The notes beneath the pieces were generated by a model that saw only the letters and a list, made by a program, of their open reading frames with translations, was not told the origin of the DNA and made no database searches. From the NCBI RefSeq assembly GCF_900101265.1, contig NZ_FMZS01000002.1:310001-374000 (forward strand): 64,000 nucleotides of DNA, given 5' to 3'. Origin of the DNA: Massilia sp. PDC64 (GTDB taxonomy: Bacteria; Pseudomonadota; Gammaproteobacteria; Burkholderiales; Burkholderiaceae_D). The position numbers and the translations under genes are program-made. The first letter of the stretch is position 1. Each line of letters opens with the position of its first letter. Below are positions 51,304 through 60,392 of this stretch, piece after piece.

Positions 51304-51861
51304 ATGCAACAAGCAACGAACCAGGCCCTGCAGGGCAAACGGGTGGCCATCCTCATGACCGATGGCGTGGAACAAGTCGAATACACGGGCCCGCGCAGCT
51401 TCCTCGAGGAGCAGGGCGCCCAGGTGACCTTGGTATCGCCGAAACCCACCGGCGACGAAATCCAGGGTTTCAATCACCTGACCCCGGCCGACAAGTTTAA
51501 GGTCGAACTGGACGTGCGCGACGCGCGCCCGGCCGATTTCGATGCGCTCGTGCTGCCGGGCGGCGTCGCCAACCCGGACCAGTTGCGCCTGTCGATGGAA
51601 GCCATCACCTTCATCCGCGAATTCGGCCGCGAAAACAAGCCCATCGCCGCCATCTGCCACGGTCCGTGGACGCTGATCGATGCAGATCTCGTCACCGGCA
51701 AGCACGTCACCAGCTGGCCGACGCTCCAGCTCGACCTGCAGAACGCCGGCGCCCAGTGGACGGATGAGCCGGTCGTCGTCGACGGCAAGCTCGTCACGAG
51801 CCGCAAGCCGGACGACATTCCCGCCTTCAACCAGGCACTGCTGAGCGAACTGCGCCACTGA
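51304..51861 (+). CDS. DJ-1/PfpI family protein (copy 1)
   Basis: 185 residues with CGGAGGAC upstream. The nucleophile Cys118 is in AAICHGPW, the glutamine amidotransferase-like elbow. GKRVAILMTDGVEQVEYTGPRSFLEEQGAQV and DALVLPGGVANPDQLR are typical of the PfpI/YhbO subgroup, linked to protein repair and stress resistance (deglycase activity is debated). It is followed after 79 bases by a close paralogue. Confidence 0.92.
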   Translation: MQQATNQALQGKRVAILMTDGVEQVEYTGPRSFLEEQGAQVTLVSPKPTGDEIQGFNHLTPADKFKVELDVRDARPADFDALVLPGGVANPDQLRLSMEAITFIREFGRENKPIAAICHGPWTLIDADLVTGKHVTSWPTLQLDLQNAGAQWTDEPVVVDGKLVTSRKPDDIPAFNQALLSELRH

Positions 51862-51940
51862 GTCGCGGCGTGCGACGCGCCCCGTATGCCCTGCCTAGAA
51901 TGGTTGATCGTCCCCATACGTTCGACCAAAAGGAGTTTAT

Positions 51941-52528
51941 ATGGAACAAGTTGCCAGCAAGCCTTTGCAGGGCAAGCGCGTCGCCATGCTCATGACGGAT
52001 GGCGTGGAACAGATCGAATACACGAGCCCGCGTTCTTTCCTGGAAGAGCAGGGCGCCACCGTCGTGTTGCTGTCGCCGAAGTCCGCCGGCGACGAAGTGC
52101 AGGGTTTTAACCACATGCAGCCGGCCGATCGCTTCAAGGTCGACATGAACGTGGCCGACGCGAAACCGGCCGACTTCGACGGGCTCGTGTTGCCGGGTGG
52201 CGTCGCCAATCCGGATCAACTGCGGATGAGCAAGGAAGCCATCGCCTTCATCCGCGACTTCGATGCCGAGGACAAGATGGTCGCCGCCATCTGCCACGGC
52301 CCGTGGACCCTGATCGACGCGGGCATCGCCACCGGCAAGCATCTGACCAGCTGGCCCAGCCTAAAGCGCGACCTGACGAACGCGGGGGCCGAGTGGTCCG
52401 ACGAGGAGGTCGTGCTGGACGCGCGCCTCGTCACGAGCCGCAAGCCGGACGATCTGCCGGCTTTCAACGACATGTTGCTGAAGGAATTGCTCGTCGCGCC
52501 GGGAACGGATCCCGGGCCCACGTCGTAA
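51941..52528 (+). CDS. DJ-1/PfpI family protein (copy 2)
   Basis: 195 residues with AAGGAG upstream. It is closely similar to the preceding gene along its whole length and has the same Cys118 in AAICHGPW; the last ~10 residues (VAPGTDPGPTS) are extra. The two look like a tandem duplication that has diverged, and each has its own ribosome-binding site. Redundant or different substrates are possible. Confidence 0.92.
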   Translation: MEQVASKPLQGKRVAMLMTDGVEQIEYTSPRSFLEEQGATVVLLSPKSAGDEVQGFNHMQPADRFKVDMNVADAKPADFDGLVLPGGVANPDQLRMSKEAIAFIRDFDAEDKMVAAICHGPWTLIDAGIATGKHLTSWPSLKRDLTNAGAEWSDEEVVLDARLVTSRKPDDLPAFNDMLLKELLVAPGTDPGPTS

Positions 52529-52570
52529 TCCAGTAAACTGGAAAAATAGTCCAGGATAGTTGACGTCGCA

Positions 52571-52605
52571 TCTTTCATATTGGAGAATATCTCCATTATG
52601 AAAGA
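52571..52605. promoter_or_regulatory. Inverted repeat over the start of the XRE-cupin gene
   Basis: TCTTTCATATTGGAGA and TCTCCATTATGAAAGA are inverted copies (15 of 16 bases match) around ATA. The ATG at 52598 and the GGAG ribosome-binding site lie inside the arms. It may be the regulator's own operator, or an mRNA hairpin that hides the start. Confidence 0.65.
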
Positions 52606-53176
52606 TGACTCTACCGTTAACGAACGCATCGCCCAGCAGGTGCGTCTCCTGCGCAGCGAGCGCGGATTGTCGCTGGATGCCTTGTCGACCCAGTGCGGCG
52701 TCAGCCGATCGATGCTGTCGCTGATCGAGCGGGGCGAGACGAGCCCGACGGCGGTCGTGCTCGACAAGCTCGCGGCCGGCCTCGGCGTACCGCTCGCCTC
52801 CCTGTTCGACGATCCCGCTCGCAAGGCCGAGCCCGTCTCCCGATACGCCGGCCAGGTCACGTGGCAGGATCCGCATTCCGGCTATCTGCGCCGCAATGTC
52901 TCGCCCGAAGGCTTCCAGTCGCCGACGCGGATCGTCGACGTGACGTTTCCGCCGCATACACGCGTGACATACGAGGCCGGCCCCCGCACGCCCGCCGTGC
53001 TGCAACAGATCTGGATCCTCGAAGGGCGCATGGAGATCGTCTACGGCAGCGAATCCTGGCTGCTGGAGGCGGGCGACTGTCTCGCCATCCCCCTCGACGC
53101 ACCGAATTCCTTCCACAACCCCGGGGACGTGCCGGCGCGCTATGCCGTCGTCCTCACCACGCTTGCCAGGAGCTGA
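52598..53176 (+). CDS. XRE family regulator with C-terminal cupin domain
   Basis: 192 residues from ATG 52598 (a TTG at 52580 is also in frame). The helix-turn-helix (~7-65) includes LRSERGLSLDALSTQCGVSRSMLSLIERGETSPTAVVLDKLA. The cupin domain (~110-190) includes ILEGRMEIVYGSESWLLEAGDCLAIPLDAPNSFHNPG. Regulators of this PuuR-like type sense small metabolites. It is followed after two bases by a GNAT gene, so the two probably share a task such as resistance to an amine. Confidence 0.9.
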   Translation: MKDDSTVNERIAQQVRLLRSERGLSLDALSTQCGVSRSMLSLIERGETSPTAVVLDKLAAGLGVPLASLFDDPARKAEPVSRYAGQVTWQDPHSGYLRRNVSPEGFQSPTRIVDVTFPPHTRVTYEAGPRTPAVLQQIWILEGRMEIVYGSESWLLEAGDCLAIPLDAPNSFHNPGDVPARYAVVLTTLARS

Positions 53177-53178
53177 TC

Positions 53179-53697
53179 ATGAGTTGCCGCGTTCGCCGTA
53201 TCCATTCGCTGACCGATGCCGACATCGAAGGCCTCGCCGCCGTCCTGTTCGATTGTGTCGAAGGCGGCGCGTCCGTCGGGTTCATGCACCCGTACACGGT
53301 GGGCCAGGCGCTCGGCTGGTGGCGCGGGCTCGCGGCCGATGTCGAGGCCGGCCGGCGCGCGCTGTTCGTCGCCGAGGACGAGCACGGCATCGTGGGCACC
53401 GTCCACCTCGTGCTGGCGATGCCGGACAACCAGCCGCATCGGGCCGACCTGTGCAAGATGCTCGTGATGCGGCGGGCGCGCAAGCAGGGCGTCGGCGCGG
53501 CGCTGATGGATGCGGCGGAGCGGGAGGCGCGGGCGCTCGGCAAGACGCTGCTGGTGCTGGACACGGCCAGCGCGGATGCGGAGCGCCTGTATGCGCGCAT
53601 GGGGTGGACGCGGTTGGGCGTTGTTCCCGGGTTTGCGTTGCTGCCGGAGGGCGGGCTGTGCGATACGACGTATTTTTATCGCGAACTGGCTGCGTAG
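53179..53697 (+). CDS. GNAT family N-acetyltransferase
   Basis: 172 residues, with AGGAG upstream inside the preceding gene. LCKMLVMRRARKQGVGAALMDAAEREARALG holds the acetyl-CoA pyrophosphate loop (RxxGxG/A as RKQGVG). The C-terminal LVLDTASADAERLYARMGWTRLGVVPGF is typical of the group that acts on small amines or antibiotics. Co-expression with the XRE-cupin regulator suggests control by its substrate; this is inference. Confidence 0.9.
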   Translation: MSCRVRRIHSLTDADIEGLAAVLFDCVEGGASVGFMHPYTVGQALGWWRGLAADVEAGRRALFVAEDEHGIVGTVHLVLAMPDNQPHRADLCKMLVMRRARKQGVGAALMDAAEREARALGKTLLVLDTASADAERLYARMGWTRLGVVPGFALLPEGGLCDTTYFYRELAA

Positions 53698-53797
53698 CCA
53701 TGCGGCCAGGTATGCATCAAATTTTTGCAAGGATCCCGATGTCGATCTGCTAAGCTGAACCGCGTTCAGAATCCGCAGCTCCGACATCGAGGTCATC

Positions 53798-55198
53798 GTG
53801 AATCCTGTCTTCCGCCGCCTTGTTCTTCCGCTTGCCATCGTCTCGCCGTTGATCGCGTCACCGGCGTTCGGGCAGTCGAATGCGCCTGCGGCCACCGTAT
53901 TCGTCGACGTCAACGTCGTGCCCATGGATACGGAGCGCGTGCTGCCGCACCAGACCGTGCTTGTTGTCGACGGCAAGATCGCGGCCATGGGAACGCACGT
54001 CGACGTGCCGGCGAACGCGCGCACGATCGATGGCCATGGCACGATGTATCTCGCGCCCGGATTGGCGGACATGCACACGCATGCGCACACGCGGCGCGAC
54101 ATGGCGGTCTTTCTCGCGAACGGCGTCACGACCATCCTCGACATGGGCAACGCATCGAACGAGTTCATCGCGCAGGTGCGGCCGGCCATCGACAAGGGAC
54201 GCGTGCCGGGACCCCGCGTCTACGCGGCGTTTCTTGTCGACGGCAGTCCCCGCTACGGCAATTTTGTCGTGACCACGCCGGAGGAGGCGCGTGCGGCTGT
54301 GCGGCTTGCGAAAGCAAACGGCTATGAATTCATCAAGCTCTATACGGATCTGACGCCAGTCTGTTTCGATGCGGTCATGGACGAGGCGCGCCGCCAGCAC
54401 ATGCCGGTGGCCGGGCACGGTGTGACGAGCGTGGGACTGGAAAAGCAAATGGCGGCCGGCCAGTTGCTTGTCGCGCACACCGAGGAATTCATGTACACCG
54501 TGTTTTCGCAGCCGCCCGCGGGACAGGACAACCGGCCGCCGCCCGTTGAGGAAATTCCCCGTGTAATCGAGAGCATCCGCAAGACCGGCGCCTTCGTGAC
54601 GGCCGACCTGAACACGTATGCGACGATCGCCCGGCAGTGGGGGCGCCCGGACGTCGTGACGGGCTTCCTCAAGGCGCCCGAGTCACGCTACGTGTCGCCC
54701 AACGACAGGATCGCCTGGCGCGACGACGGTTATGTAAAGCGCACCGGGTCGCTGGACGGCCGCGTGGTGTTCCTCGCGCGGTTCACGAAAGCGATGGCCG
54801 ATGCGGACGTGCCGCTCGTCGCGGGGACGGATGCGCCATCCATCCCGGGGCTTGTGTCGGGTATGGCGCTGCACGACGACCTGCAGGCGCTCGCCGGCGC
54901 CGGGCTGACGTCTTACCAGGTGTTGGCGACGGCCACGCGCACGCCTGGACGCATGATTGCGCAGAACGTGCCGGGTACGACGCCGTTCGGGACCATTGCG
55001 GTCGGTAATCGGGCGGATCTGGTGCTCGTGAATAAGAACCCGTTCGTGGAGCTGGGGACGCTCAGGCAGCCGGCGGGTGTGATGGCGAATGGGCAATGGT
55101 ATGACAGGCAGGCGCTCGATCGGCTGCAGGAGCAGGTAGCGACCGATTATGCGCAGGCCGTGTGGACTGGTGGCGCGAAGGTGTGGCCGGGGAAATAG
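53798..55198 (+). CDS. Secreted amidohydrolase family protein
   Basis: 466 residues, GTG start, signal peptide ending PAFGQ. Metal ligands are seen in ADMHTHAHT (~90), a Lys candidate in EFIKLYTDLT, His in AGHGVTSV and LLVAHTEEF, and Asp in VAGTDAPSI (~345). The order matches imidazolonepropionase/prolidase-like amidohydrolases. Its position in the periplasm suggests a role on peptides or xenobiotic amides; the substrate is unknown. Confidence 0.88.
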   Translation: MNPVFRRLVLPLAIVSPLIASPAFGQSNAPAATVFVDVNVVPMDTERVLPHQTVLVVDGKIAAMGTHVDVPANARTIDGHGTMYLAPGLADMHTHAHTRRDMAVFLANGVTTILDMGNASNEFIAQVRPAIDKGRVPGPRVYAAFLVDGSPRYGNFVVTTPEEARAAVRLAKANGYEFIKLYTDLTPVCFDAVMDEARRQHMPVAGHGVTSVGLEKQMAAGQLLVAHTEEFMYTVFSQPPAGQDNRPPPVEEIPRVIESIRKTGAFVTADLNTYATIARQWGRPDVVTGFLKAPESRYVSPNDRIAWRDDGYVKRTGSLDGRVVFLARFTKAMADADVPLVAGTDAPSIPGLVSGMALHDDLQALAGAGLTSYQVLATATRTPGRMIAQNVPGTTPFGTIAVGNRADLVLVNKNPFVELGTLRQPAGVMANGQWYDRQALDRLQEQVATDYAQAVWTGGAKVWPGK

Positions 55199-55241
55199 GA
55201 TTGAGCATAAATGCGACATTTTTGTTTCTTTGTGGAAATGC

Positions 55242-55273
55242 TTCCATGTTTCCCATGGGAATCAATATAAAAT
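55242..55273 (+). promoter_or_regulatory. AT-rich promoter-like region with a palindrome
   Basis: TTCCCATGGGAA (55250-55261) is a perfect 12-base palindrome next to ATATAAAAT (55265-55273), a possible -10 element. It lies in the 263-base gap before the large signalling gene, which otherwise shows no feature. Confidence 0.35.
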
Positions 55274-55461
55274 GTAAGCCGTGATTTTGGCGAGCAACGT
55301 ACTGTTGTTGACGATATGACGTGGCCGGGAAGGCCATGCAGATGTCCCTGACTGGACTGCGCCGCCGCCGTCCTGGATAGCGCCGGTCCAATCAAAGGCT
55401 ATCTCATGGTGTCGCACGGTACTCGCGCCGGCGCTGCCCTCCCGGATAAGAAGGTCGCTGA

Positions 55462-58400
55462 GTGAGCTCCAAATCGATCGGCCTGCCGTTGCAGGTTTTT
55501 TTTCGGCTTCCGTTGCCTGGGCAACTTGCCCTCATTGCGGCACTGATCCTGCCTTGCCTGTGGGCCGTCGTGATCGCGTCCTTGCACGGTACCTATGAGA
55601 AAACCTTGTCCGAGGCCGCCAAGGACAGCAATAACATCGCGCGTCTTTTCGCCGAAGAAGTCAATTCTTCCATTAATGCCATCGACGTGACGGCGATTGA
55701 CCTGCGCGAACGATGGCTCGACGACCCGGACGGGTTCGATGACTACGTACGCAAGCGTCAGGAAATCCTCGAAAAACCGGTGGCGTTCCAGGTAAGTATC
55801 ATCGACGCCACGGGGCACCTGGCATATTCGAGCGTGGACCGCGCCGCGCCGCGGATCGATTTGAGCGACCGCGAGCACTTTCGCACCCATCTCGGCGGGA
55901 CCGACAGGCTGTTCGTCAGCCGCCCGCTCAAGGGCCGGGTGTCCGGACGGGGAAGCATCCAGTTCACCCGTCCATTACTGGCCGACGGGAAGCGTTTCGC
56001 CGGCGTGATCGTGTTGTCGGTGGCACCGGAGTACTTCACCCGGTTTTCAGGGAAGCTTCAACTCGGCGAGCACGGGACGGTGGCCCTCATTCGCGCAGAC
56101 GGCACCATCGTCGCGCGCGAGCCGGCATTGCCGTCCGCGCCGCGCAACGTACTGAAAACCGTGCCGGACTTTGGCGTGATCGGCACGGAAACACTGATGT
56201 ATTCGCGTGCCTCCCAGATCGACGGTGTCGTCCGGCTCTACGCCTGGCGTGTATTGCCGAAGAAGGCGCTGGCCGTGGCGGTCGGTCGTAGCCGGGACGG
56301 AATTCTCGAACCGTACGTCCGGCAACGGAACCTGGTGTTGGGCGGCGCCTGCGGGTTGTCCATCCTGATTGTCCTGATCGGTTACAGTGTGTTGACCGGC
56401 ATGCGCGACCGTGCCCGCGCCCGCGTCGCGCTCGAGGAAAGCGAGTTTCGCTGGAAATATGCGCTCGAAGGCGCGGGCGATGGCGTCTGGGATTGGGACG
56501 TGCCGACCGATGCGGTGTACTTTTCTCACCGCTGGCGCGACATGCTTGGCTATGGCGGCGACGAGATCCGGACCGGGAAACAATGGGAAAACCTGATCCA
56601 TCCGGAGGACCGCGAGCGGGTTATCGACGCGACGGCCAGGCTGGGGGCCGGGCTGATGCCGACCTACGCGATGGAATACCGCATGCAGGCGAAGGACGGA
56701 AGCTGGCGCTGGATCTTCAGTCGCGGCATGGTCGTCGGTACCGATGCGGGCGGGAAGGCGGCGCGGGTGATCGGGACCCATACGGACCTGACCGATCGTA
56801 AACTGCGGGAAGAAGCCCTCCACCAGATGGAGCAGATGCACGCCGCGCAGGCGCTGTTCCGGAGCGAACAGCGCTGGCACCAGCTGGCCGATGCGATGCC
56901 GCAGATCGTATGGACTGCCGACCCCGACGGTGCCATCGATTATGCGAACAATTGGGTGTACACCTACACGGGACTGGTCGACGAGATCAATGCCGAAAAC
57001 TGGGTCACGATCCTGCACCCGGATGACGTTGCTCCAACGCTGGGCATCTGGGAAGCGTCGCTTGCCTCGGGCGCCATCTTCGAGACCGAATATCGCGTGT
57101 TTCGCAGCGCCGACCAGAGCTATCGCTGGCACCAGGCCCGTGCCTTACCGATCCGGGACGAACACGGTACGATCGTCAAATGGTACGGCACGACCACCGA
57201 TAACCACGACACGCGTCTGGCGAACGACGAGATCCGCAGGCTGGCGCACCGTCTCGGCACCACGCTCGAAAGCATCACGGAGGCATTCCTCACCGTCGAT
57301 CTGGACTGGAAATTTACCTATGTGAACAAGGAAACGGAGCGCCTGCTTCAGCGTGAACGCCAACAATTGCTTGGTCGAATGTTATGGGAAGAGTATCCGG
57401 AGCTCGTCGGCGGGATCGCCGAGACCCAGTTCCGAAGGGCCATGCGTGAACATTGCACGGTCGAGTTCGATATTTACTTCCCGCCGCTGAATCGCTGGTT
57501 CAAGGTGCGTGCGTATCCGTCATCGGAAGGGTTGGCGGTATATTGCCGCGACATCAGCGCAAGCCGGCGTCTGCAGAAGTTCAAGAATGAGCAGATGAAA
57601 TTGCTGGAGCGCATGGCACTGGGGGCGCCGCTGCCCGAGCTCCTGGGACTCGCCACGCACATTGTCGAGTCGTCCGGAAAAGCCATGCACTGTGCCGTGA
57701 TGTTGCTGGGCGCGGACGGCGACCCCTTCGAACTCGTCGTCGCGCCAAGTCTTCCCGCGTCGCTGCGAGGCCTCCTGGAAGAATTCGACGTCGACAAGGT
57801 ATTGTCACCGGACCGGCGCGCAGGGCTGCATGCCGGGCCCGTCTTCGTTGCCGACGTGGGGCAGGATCCGCGCTGGATCGGCGCGCACGATGCCGCCGCA
57901 CTGCATGGGAATCGTGCCTGCTGGTGGTATGGGATCTGCTCCGGGCAGGGCCGGCTGCTCGGTACGCTCGCGGTATTCACCGAGGCCGGACGTGTGCCCG
58001 ATCGGGACGAAATGGAGATTCTCGGGCTGTGCGTCCACACGGTCAGCATCGCGGTCGAACGGCTCCACATCGAACGCAAGGCGCGCGCAAGCGAGGACCA
58101 GCTCGAATACCAGTCGAACTACGACACCCTGACGGGACTCGCCAACCGTAATTTTCTTTGCGACAGGACGAGTGAGACCTTGGCGCGGGCCATGGGCCGG
58201 GGCGAACAGGCCTGGCTTGTCTGTATCGATCTCGACCGCTTCGCCCTGGTCAACGAAACGCTGGGCCACGAAGCCGGCGACCTGGTCTTGCAAGAGACGG
58301 CGGCCCGCTTGCGGGCGGCACTGGGGCCGAACGATACGGCCGCGCGCACCGGTGGCGATGAATTCGTCCTGGTGCTCGCCGATATACCGGACGAGCATGC

Positions 58401-59823
58401 TGCGATCCATACCGTCCAGCGCATCATGGCCGCCCTGGGCGATCCGATCAAGGTCGGCGAGCATGAGCATTTCCTGAGTTGCACCTCCGGGTTGTCGGTG
58501 TTCCCGGCCGACGGCGACACGGCGAACGCCCTGATCAAGAATGCGCACATCGCGATGCAGCGCGCCAAGGAAGCGGGCGGCGGCGAGTTGCAGTTTTATA
58601 CGGCATCGATGAAAGCGCGCGCGATGGAACGGCTGCGGTTCGAGGGTGACCTGCGGCATGCTGTCCAGCGGGGCGAGTTCCTGTTGCATTACCAGCCGCA
58701 GGTCGATGTGCGGACGGGCCGGATCGTCGGCGTGGAAGCCCTGCTGCGGTGGGCGCATCCCGAGCTGGGCATGATCGGGCCCGACCGGTTCATCGACCTG
58801 GCGGAACAAACCGGGCTGATCGTCCCGATCGGCACGTGGGTATTGCGGACCGCGTGCGCGGACGCCAGGCGTTGGCATGATGCCGGTTGGGAAGGCCTGC
58901 GCGTGGGCGTCAATCTGTCGGGCAAGCAGTTCTACCAGCCGGATCTGATCGAGGTCGTGACCGGGGTCCTGGCGGAATCGGGACTCGAGGCACGCTACCT
59001 GGACATCGAACTGACGGAAGGCCTGGTGATGACCGACATCGACCAGGCACTCTCCACCATGAATACGCTCAAGGGGCTCGGCGTACAGCTGTCGCTGGAC
59101 GACTTCGGCACCGGCTACTCCAGCCTGTCGTACCTGAAGCGCTTCCCGATCGATGTGCTGAAGATCGACAAGTCGTTCGTCAGGGACATTACCACCGATC
59201 CGGATGCGGCGGCGATCGCGCGGTCCATCATTTCGCTCGCCCAAAGCCTGCAATTGCAAGTCATCGCGGAAGGCGTGGAAACCCAGGAGCAGCTGAGCTA
59301 TCTGACGACCTACCGTTGCGACCAGATCCAGGGCTACTATTTCAGCCGTCCGGTACCGGCTGCGGCCTTCGAGCAGTTGCTGAGCGAGGGGCGGGCGCTG
59401 CCTGTGGCGTCTCCTGACGAACAGGTGCGGACGGTGCTGGTCGTTGACGACGATCCTGGCGTCAGCTCGGCGTTGCGCCGGCTTCTGCGCCGCCAGGGCT
59501 ATCGGGTACTGTACGCGTCCGGTGGAGATGAAGGTTTGAGCCTGCTGGCCTTGAACGACGTCCAGGTCGTGATTTCCGATCAGCGCATGCCCGGCATGAC
59601 GGGCATCGAATTCCTGTCGCGGGTCAAGCAGATTCATCCGAAGATTATCCGGATCATGTTGTCGGGCTATACGGCGGTCGACGCGATCATCGAAGCGACC
59701 AACAGCGGCGCCGTATTCCGGTTCCACACGAAGCCTTGGGATGACGAGGCCTTATGTGCAAGTATTGGCGAAGCATTCCGTTATCACTGGCTGATGCGCA
59801 ATGCGGAAACTGCGGAGGCATGA
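55462..59823 (+). CDS. Membrane sensor with PAS-PAS-PAS-GAF-GGDEF-EAL-REC
   Basis: 1453 residues, GTG start. Membrane segment ~17-38, an extracytoplasmic Cache-like sensor (~40-290), second segment ~296-316, then three PAS domains (~327, ~470 and ~596 onward), GAF (~722-865), GGDEF (~880-1045), EAL (~1065-1305) and a response-regulator receiver (~1322-1450). GGDEF is intact at 964-968 with no RxxD inhibitory site (GPND instead). EAL (EALLRW, 1092) and DDFGTGYSS are intact. The receiver has Asp1373 in ISDQRMPG. It could make and degrade c-di-GMP and be controlled by phosphorylation; no histidine kinase is adjacent. Confidence 0.93.
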   Translation: MSSKSIGLPLQVFFRLPLPGQLALIAALILPCLWAVVIASLHGTYEKTLSEAAKDSNNIARLFAEEVNSSINAIDVTAIDLRERWLDDPDGFDDYVRKRQEILEKPVAFQVSIIDATGHLAYSSVDRAAPRIDLSDREHFRTHLGGTDRLFVSRPLKGRVSGRGSIQFTRPLLADGKRFAGVIVLSVAPEYFTRFSGKLQLGEHGTVALIRADGTIVAREPALPSAPRNVLKTVPDFGVIGTETLMYSRASQIDGVVRLYAWRVLPKKALAVAVGRSRDGILEPYVRQRNLVLGGACGLSILIVLIGYSVLTGMRDRARARVALEESEFRWKYALEGAGDGVWDWDVPTDAVYFSHRWRDMLGYGGDEIRTGKQWENLIHPEDRERVIDATARLGAGLMPTYAMEYRMQAKDGSWRWIFSRGMVVGTDAGGKAARVIGTHTDLTDRKLREEALHQMEQMHAAQALFRSEQRWHQLADAMPQIVWTADPDGAIDYANNWVYTYTGLVDEINAENWVTILHPDDVAPTLGIWEASLASGAIFETEYRVFRSADQSYRWHQARALPIRDEHGTIVKWYGTTTDNHDTRLANDEIRRLAHRLGTTLESITEAFLTVDLDWKFTYVNKETERLLQRERQQLLGRMLWEEYPELVGGIAETQFRRAMREHCTVEFDIYFPPLNRWFKVRAYPSSEGLAVYCRDISASRRLQKFKNEQMKLLERMALGAPLPELLGLATHIVESSGKAMHCAVMLLGADGDPFELVVAPSLPASLRGLLEEFDVDKVLSPDRRAGLHAGPVFVADVGQDPRWIGAHDAAALHGNRACWWYGICSGQGRLLGTLAVFTEAGRVPDRDEMEILGLCVHTVSIAVERLHIERKARASEDQLEYQSNYDTLTGLANRNFLCDRTSETLARAMGRGEQAWLVCIDLDRFALVNETLGHEAGDLVLQETAARLRAALGPNDTAARTGGDEFVLVLADIPDEHAAIHTVQRIMAALGDPIKVGEHEHFLSCTSGLSVFPADGDTANALIKNAHIAMQRAKEAGGGELQFYTASMKARAMERLRFEGDLRHAVQRGEFLLHYQPQVDVRTGRIVGVEALLRWAHPELGMIGPDRFIDLAEQTGLIVPIGTWVLRTACADARRWHDAGWEGLRVGVNLSGKQFYQPDLIEVVTGVLAESGLEARYLDIELTEGLVMTDIDQALSTMNTLKGLGVQLSLDDFGTGYSSLSYLKRFPIDVLKIDKSFVRDITTDPDAAAIARSIISLAQSLQLQVIAEGVETQEQLSYLTTYRCDQIQGYYFSRPVPAAAFEQLLSEGRALPVASPDEQVRTVLVVDDDPGVSSALRRLLRRQGYRVLYASGGDEGLSLLALNDVQVVISDQRMPGMTGIEFLSRVKQIHPKIIRIMLSGYTAVDAIIEATNSGAVFRFHTKPWDDEALCASIGEAFRYHWLMRNAETAEA

Positions 59824-59840
59824 GCGTTCGGTAGCGCAAA

Positions 59841-59883
59841 AACAAAAGCCCCACCGGCTTGCGCCGGTGGGGCTTTTGTTTTG
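59841..59883 (+). terminator. Bidirectional rho-independent terminator
   Basis: AAAAGCCCCACCGGC pairs with GCCGGTGGGGCTTTT around TTGC, with T-rich flanks on both strands. It ends the large signalling gene. Confidence 0.92.
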
Positions 59884-59887
59884 AATA

Positions 59888-59921
59888 CTGGTGGAGACGG
59901 AGGGGTTCTCCAACCTCCACC
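59888..59921. repeat. Island-flanking repeat, copy 1
   Basis: A ~34-base sequence starting CTGGTGGAGACGGAGGGG that matches copy 2 at 62343 in about 28 of 34 positions. Read on the minus strand it ends in CTCCACCAG beside a terminator, as the 3' end of a tmRNA or tRNA gene would. It may be a remnant of an integration site. The 569-base gap 59824-60392 holds this, the terminator and the IS remnant. Confidence 0.5.
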
Positions 59922-60003
59922 ATCTGTTCGTAACCCTCTGATTCTACAGGCTACCTATCCCGACCTAGCTAGAAAAAGCCCCCTATTTTGGGTGCAGGCT
60001 TAG

Positions 60004-60130
60004 TGGCCTGCTGCCGACTCCACAGACACCATGTTAAGGTGGAAAATGGAGTCAGGAGGTGTCAATGGCAGCAGGCCAAGCCGGGAAACGGACGGCGAAG
60101 GCGGCTTCCCGGGTAAAGGATTGGGCAGCT
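60004..60130 (+). mobile_element. Probable IS66-type remnant (start of TnpA)
   Basis: A 22-codon frame from ATG 60065 reads MAAGQAGKRTAKAASRVKDW and then stops. It resembles the N terminus of IS66-group TnpA accessory proteins and has GGAGGTG upstream. TGGCCTGCTGCC (60004) and GGCAGCAGGCCA (60067) form a perfect 12-base inverted repeat around the leader, with GACTCCA/TGGAGTC inside. The rest of the element is missing. Bases 60130-60249 continue as a short open frame I do not recognise. Confidence 0.4.
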
Positions 60131-60392
60131 TAAGCTTAACGATTGCGGACGAACTGGCGCTGGAAGTCGCATTGTCGCGACACCTTGATCAATACATGAC
60201 CGCAGGCGTACAGAATGTATTCAATGACGTCTTTAGCACGCTCGGATGATTTCGGGGAATTTGTGGTTGGGTACATGCAGTTTAGAGCCACCAGGGTTTA
60301 TAATCTAAACAATACGATGCAAACAGGTACCGCTCGTAATTTAAGTGACCACTCTAAATTTTATCGAAAGCAGCGTAAAGCTAAATGACAGC

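Noticed and set aside
59687..59923. Minus-strand frame starting MVEVGEPLRLHQYSKQKP
   Set aside because: It is a translation of the repeat and terminator. A similar frame at copy 2 (MLEAGDSLRLHQNSENP) shows that the likeness is due to the DNA element, not a protein family.
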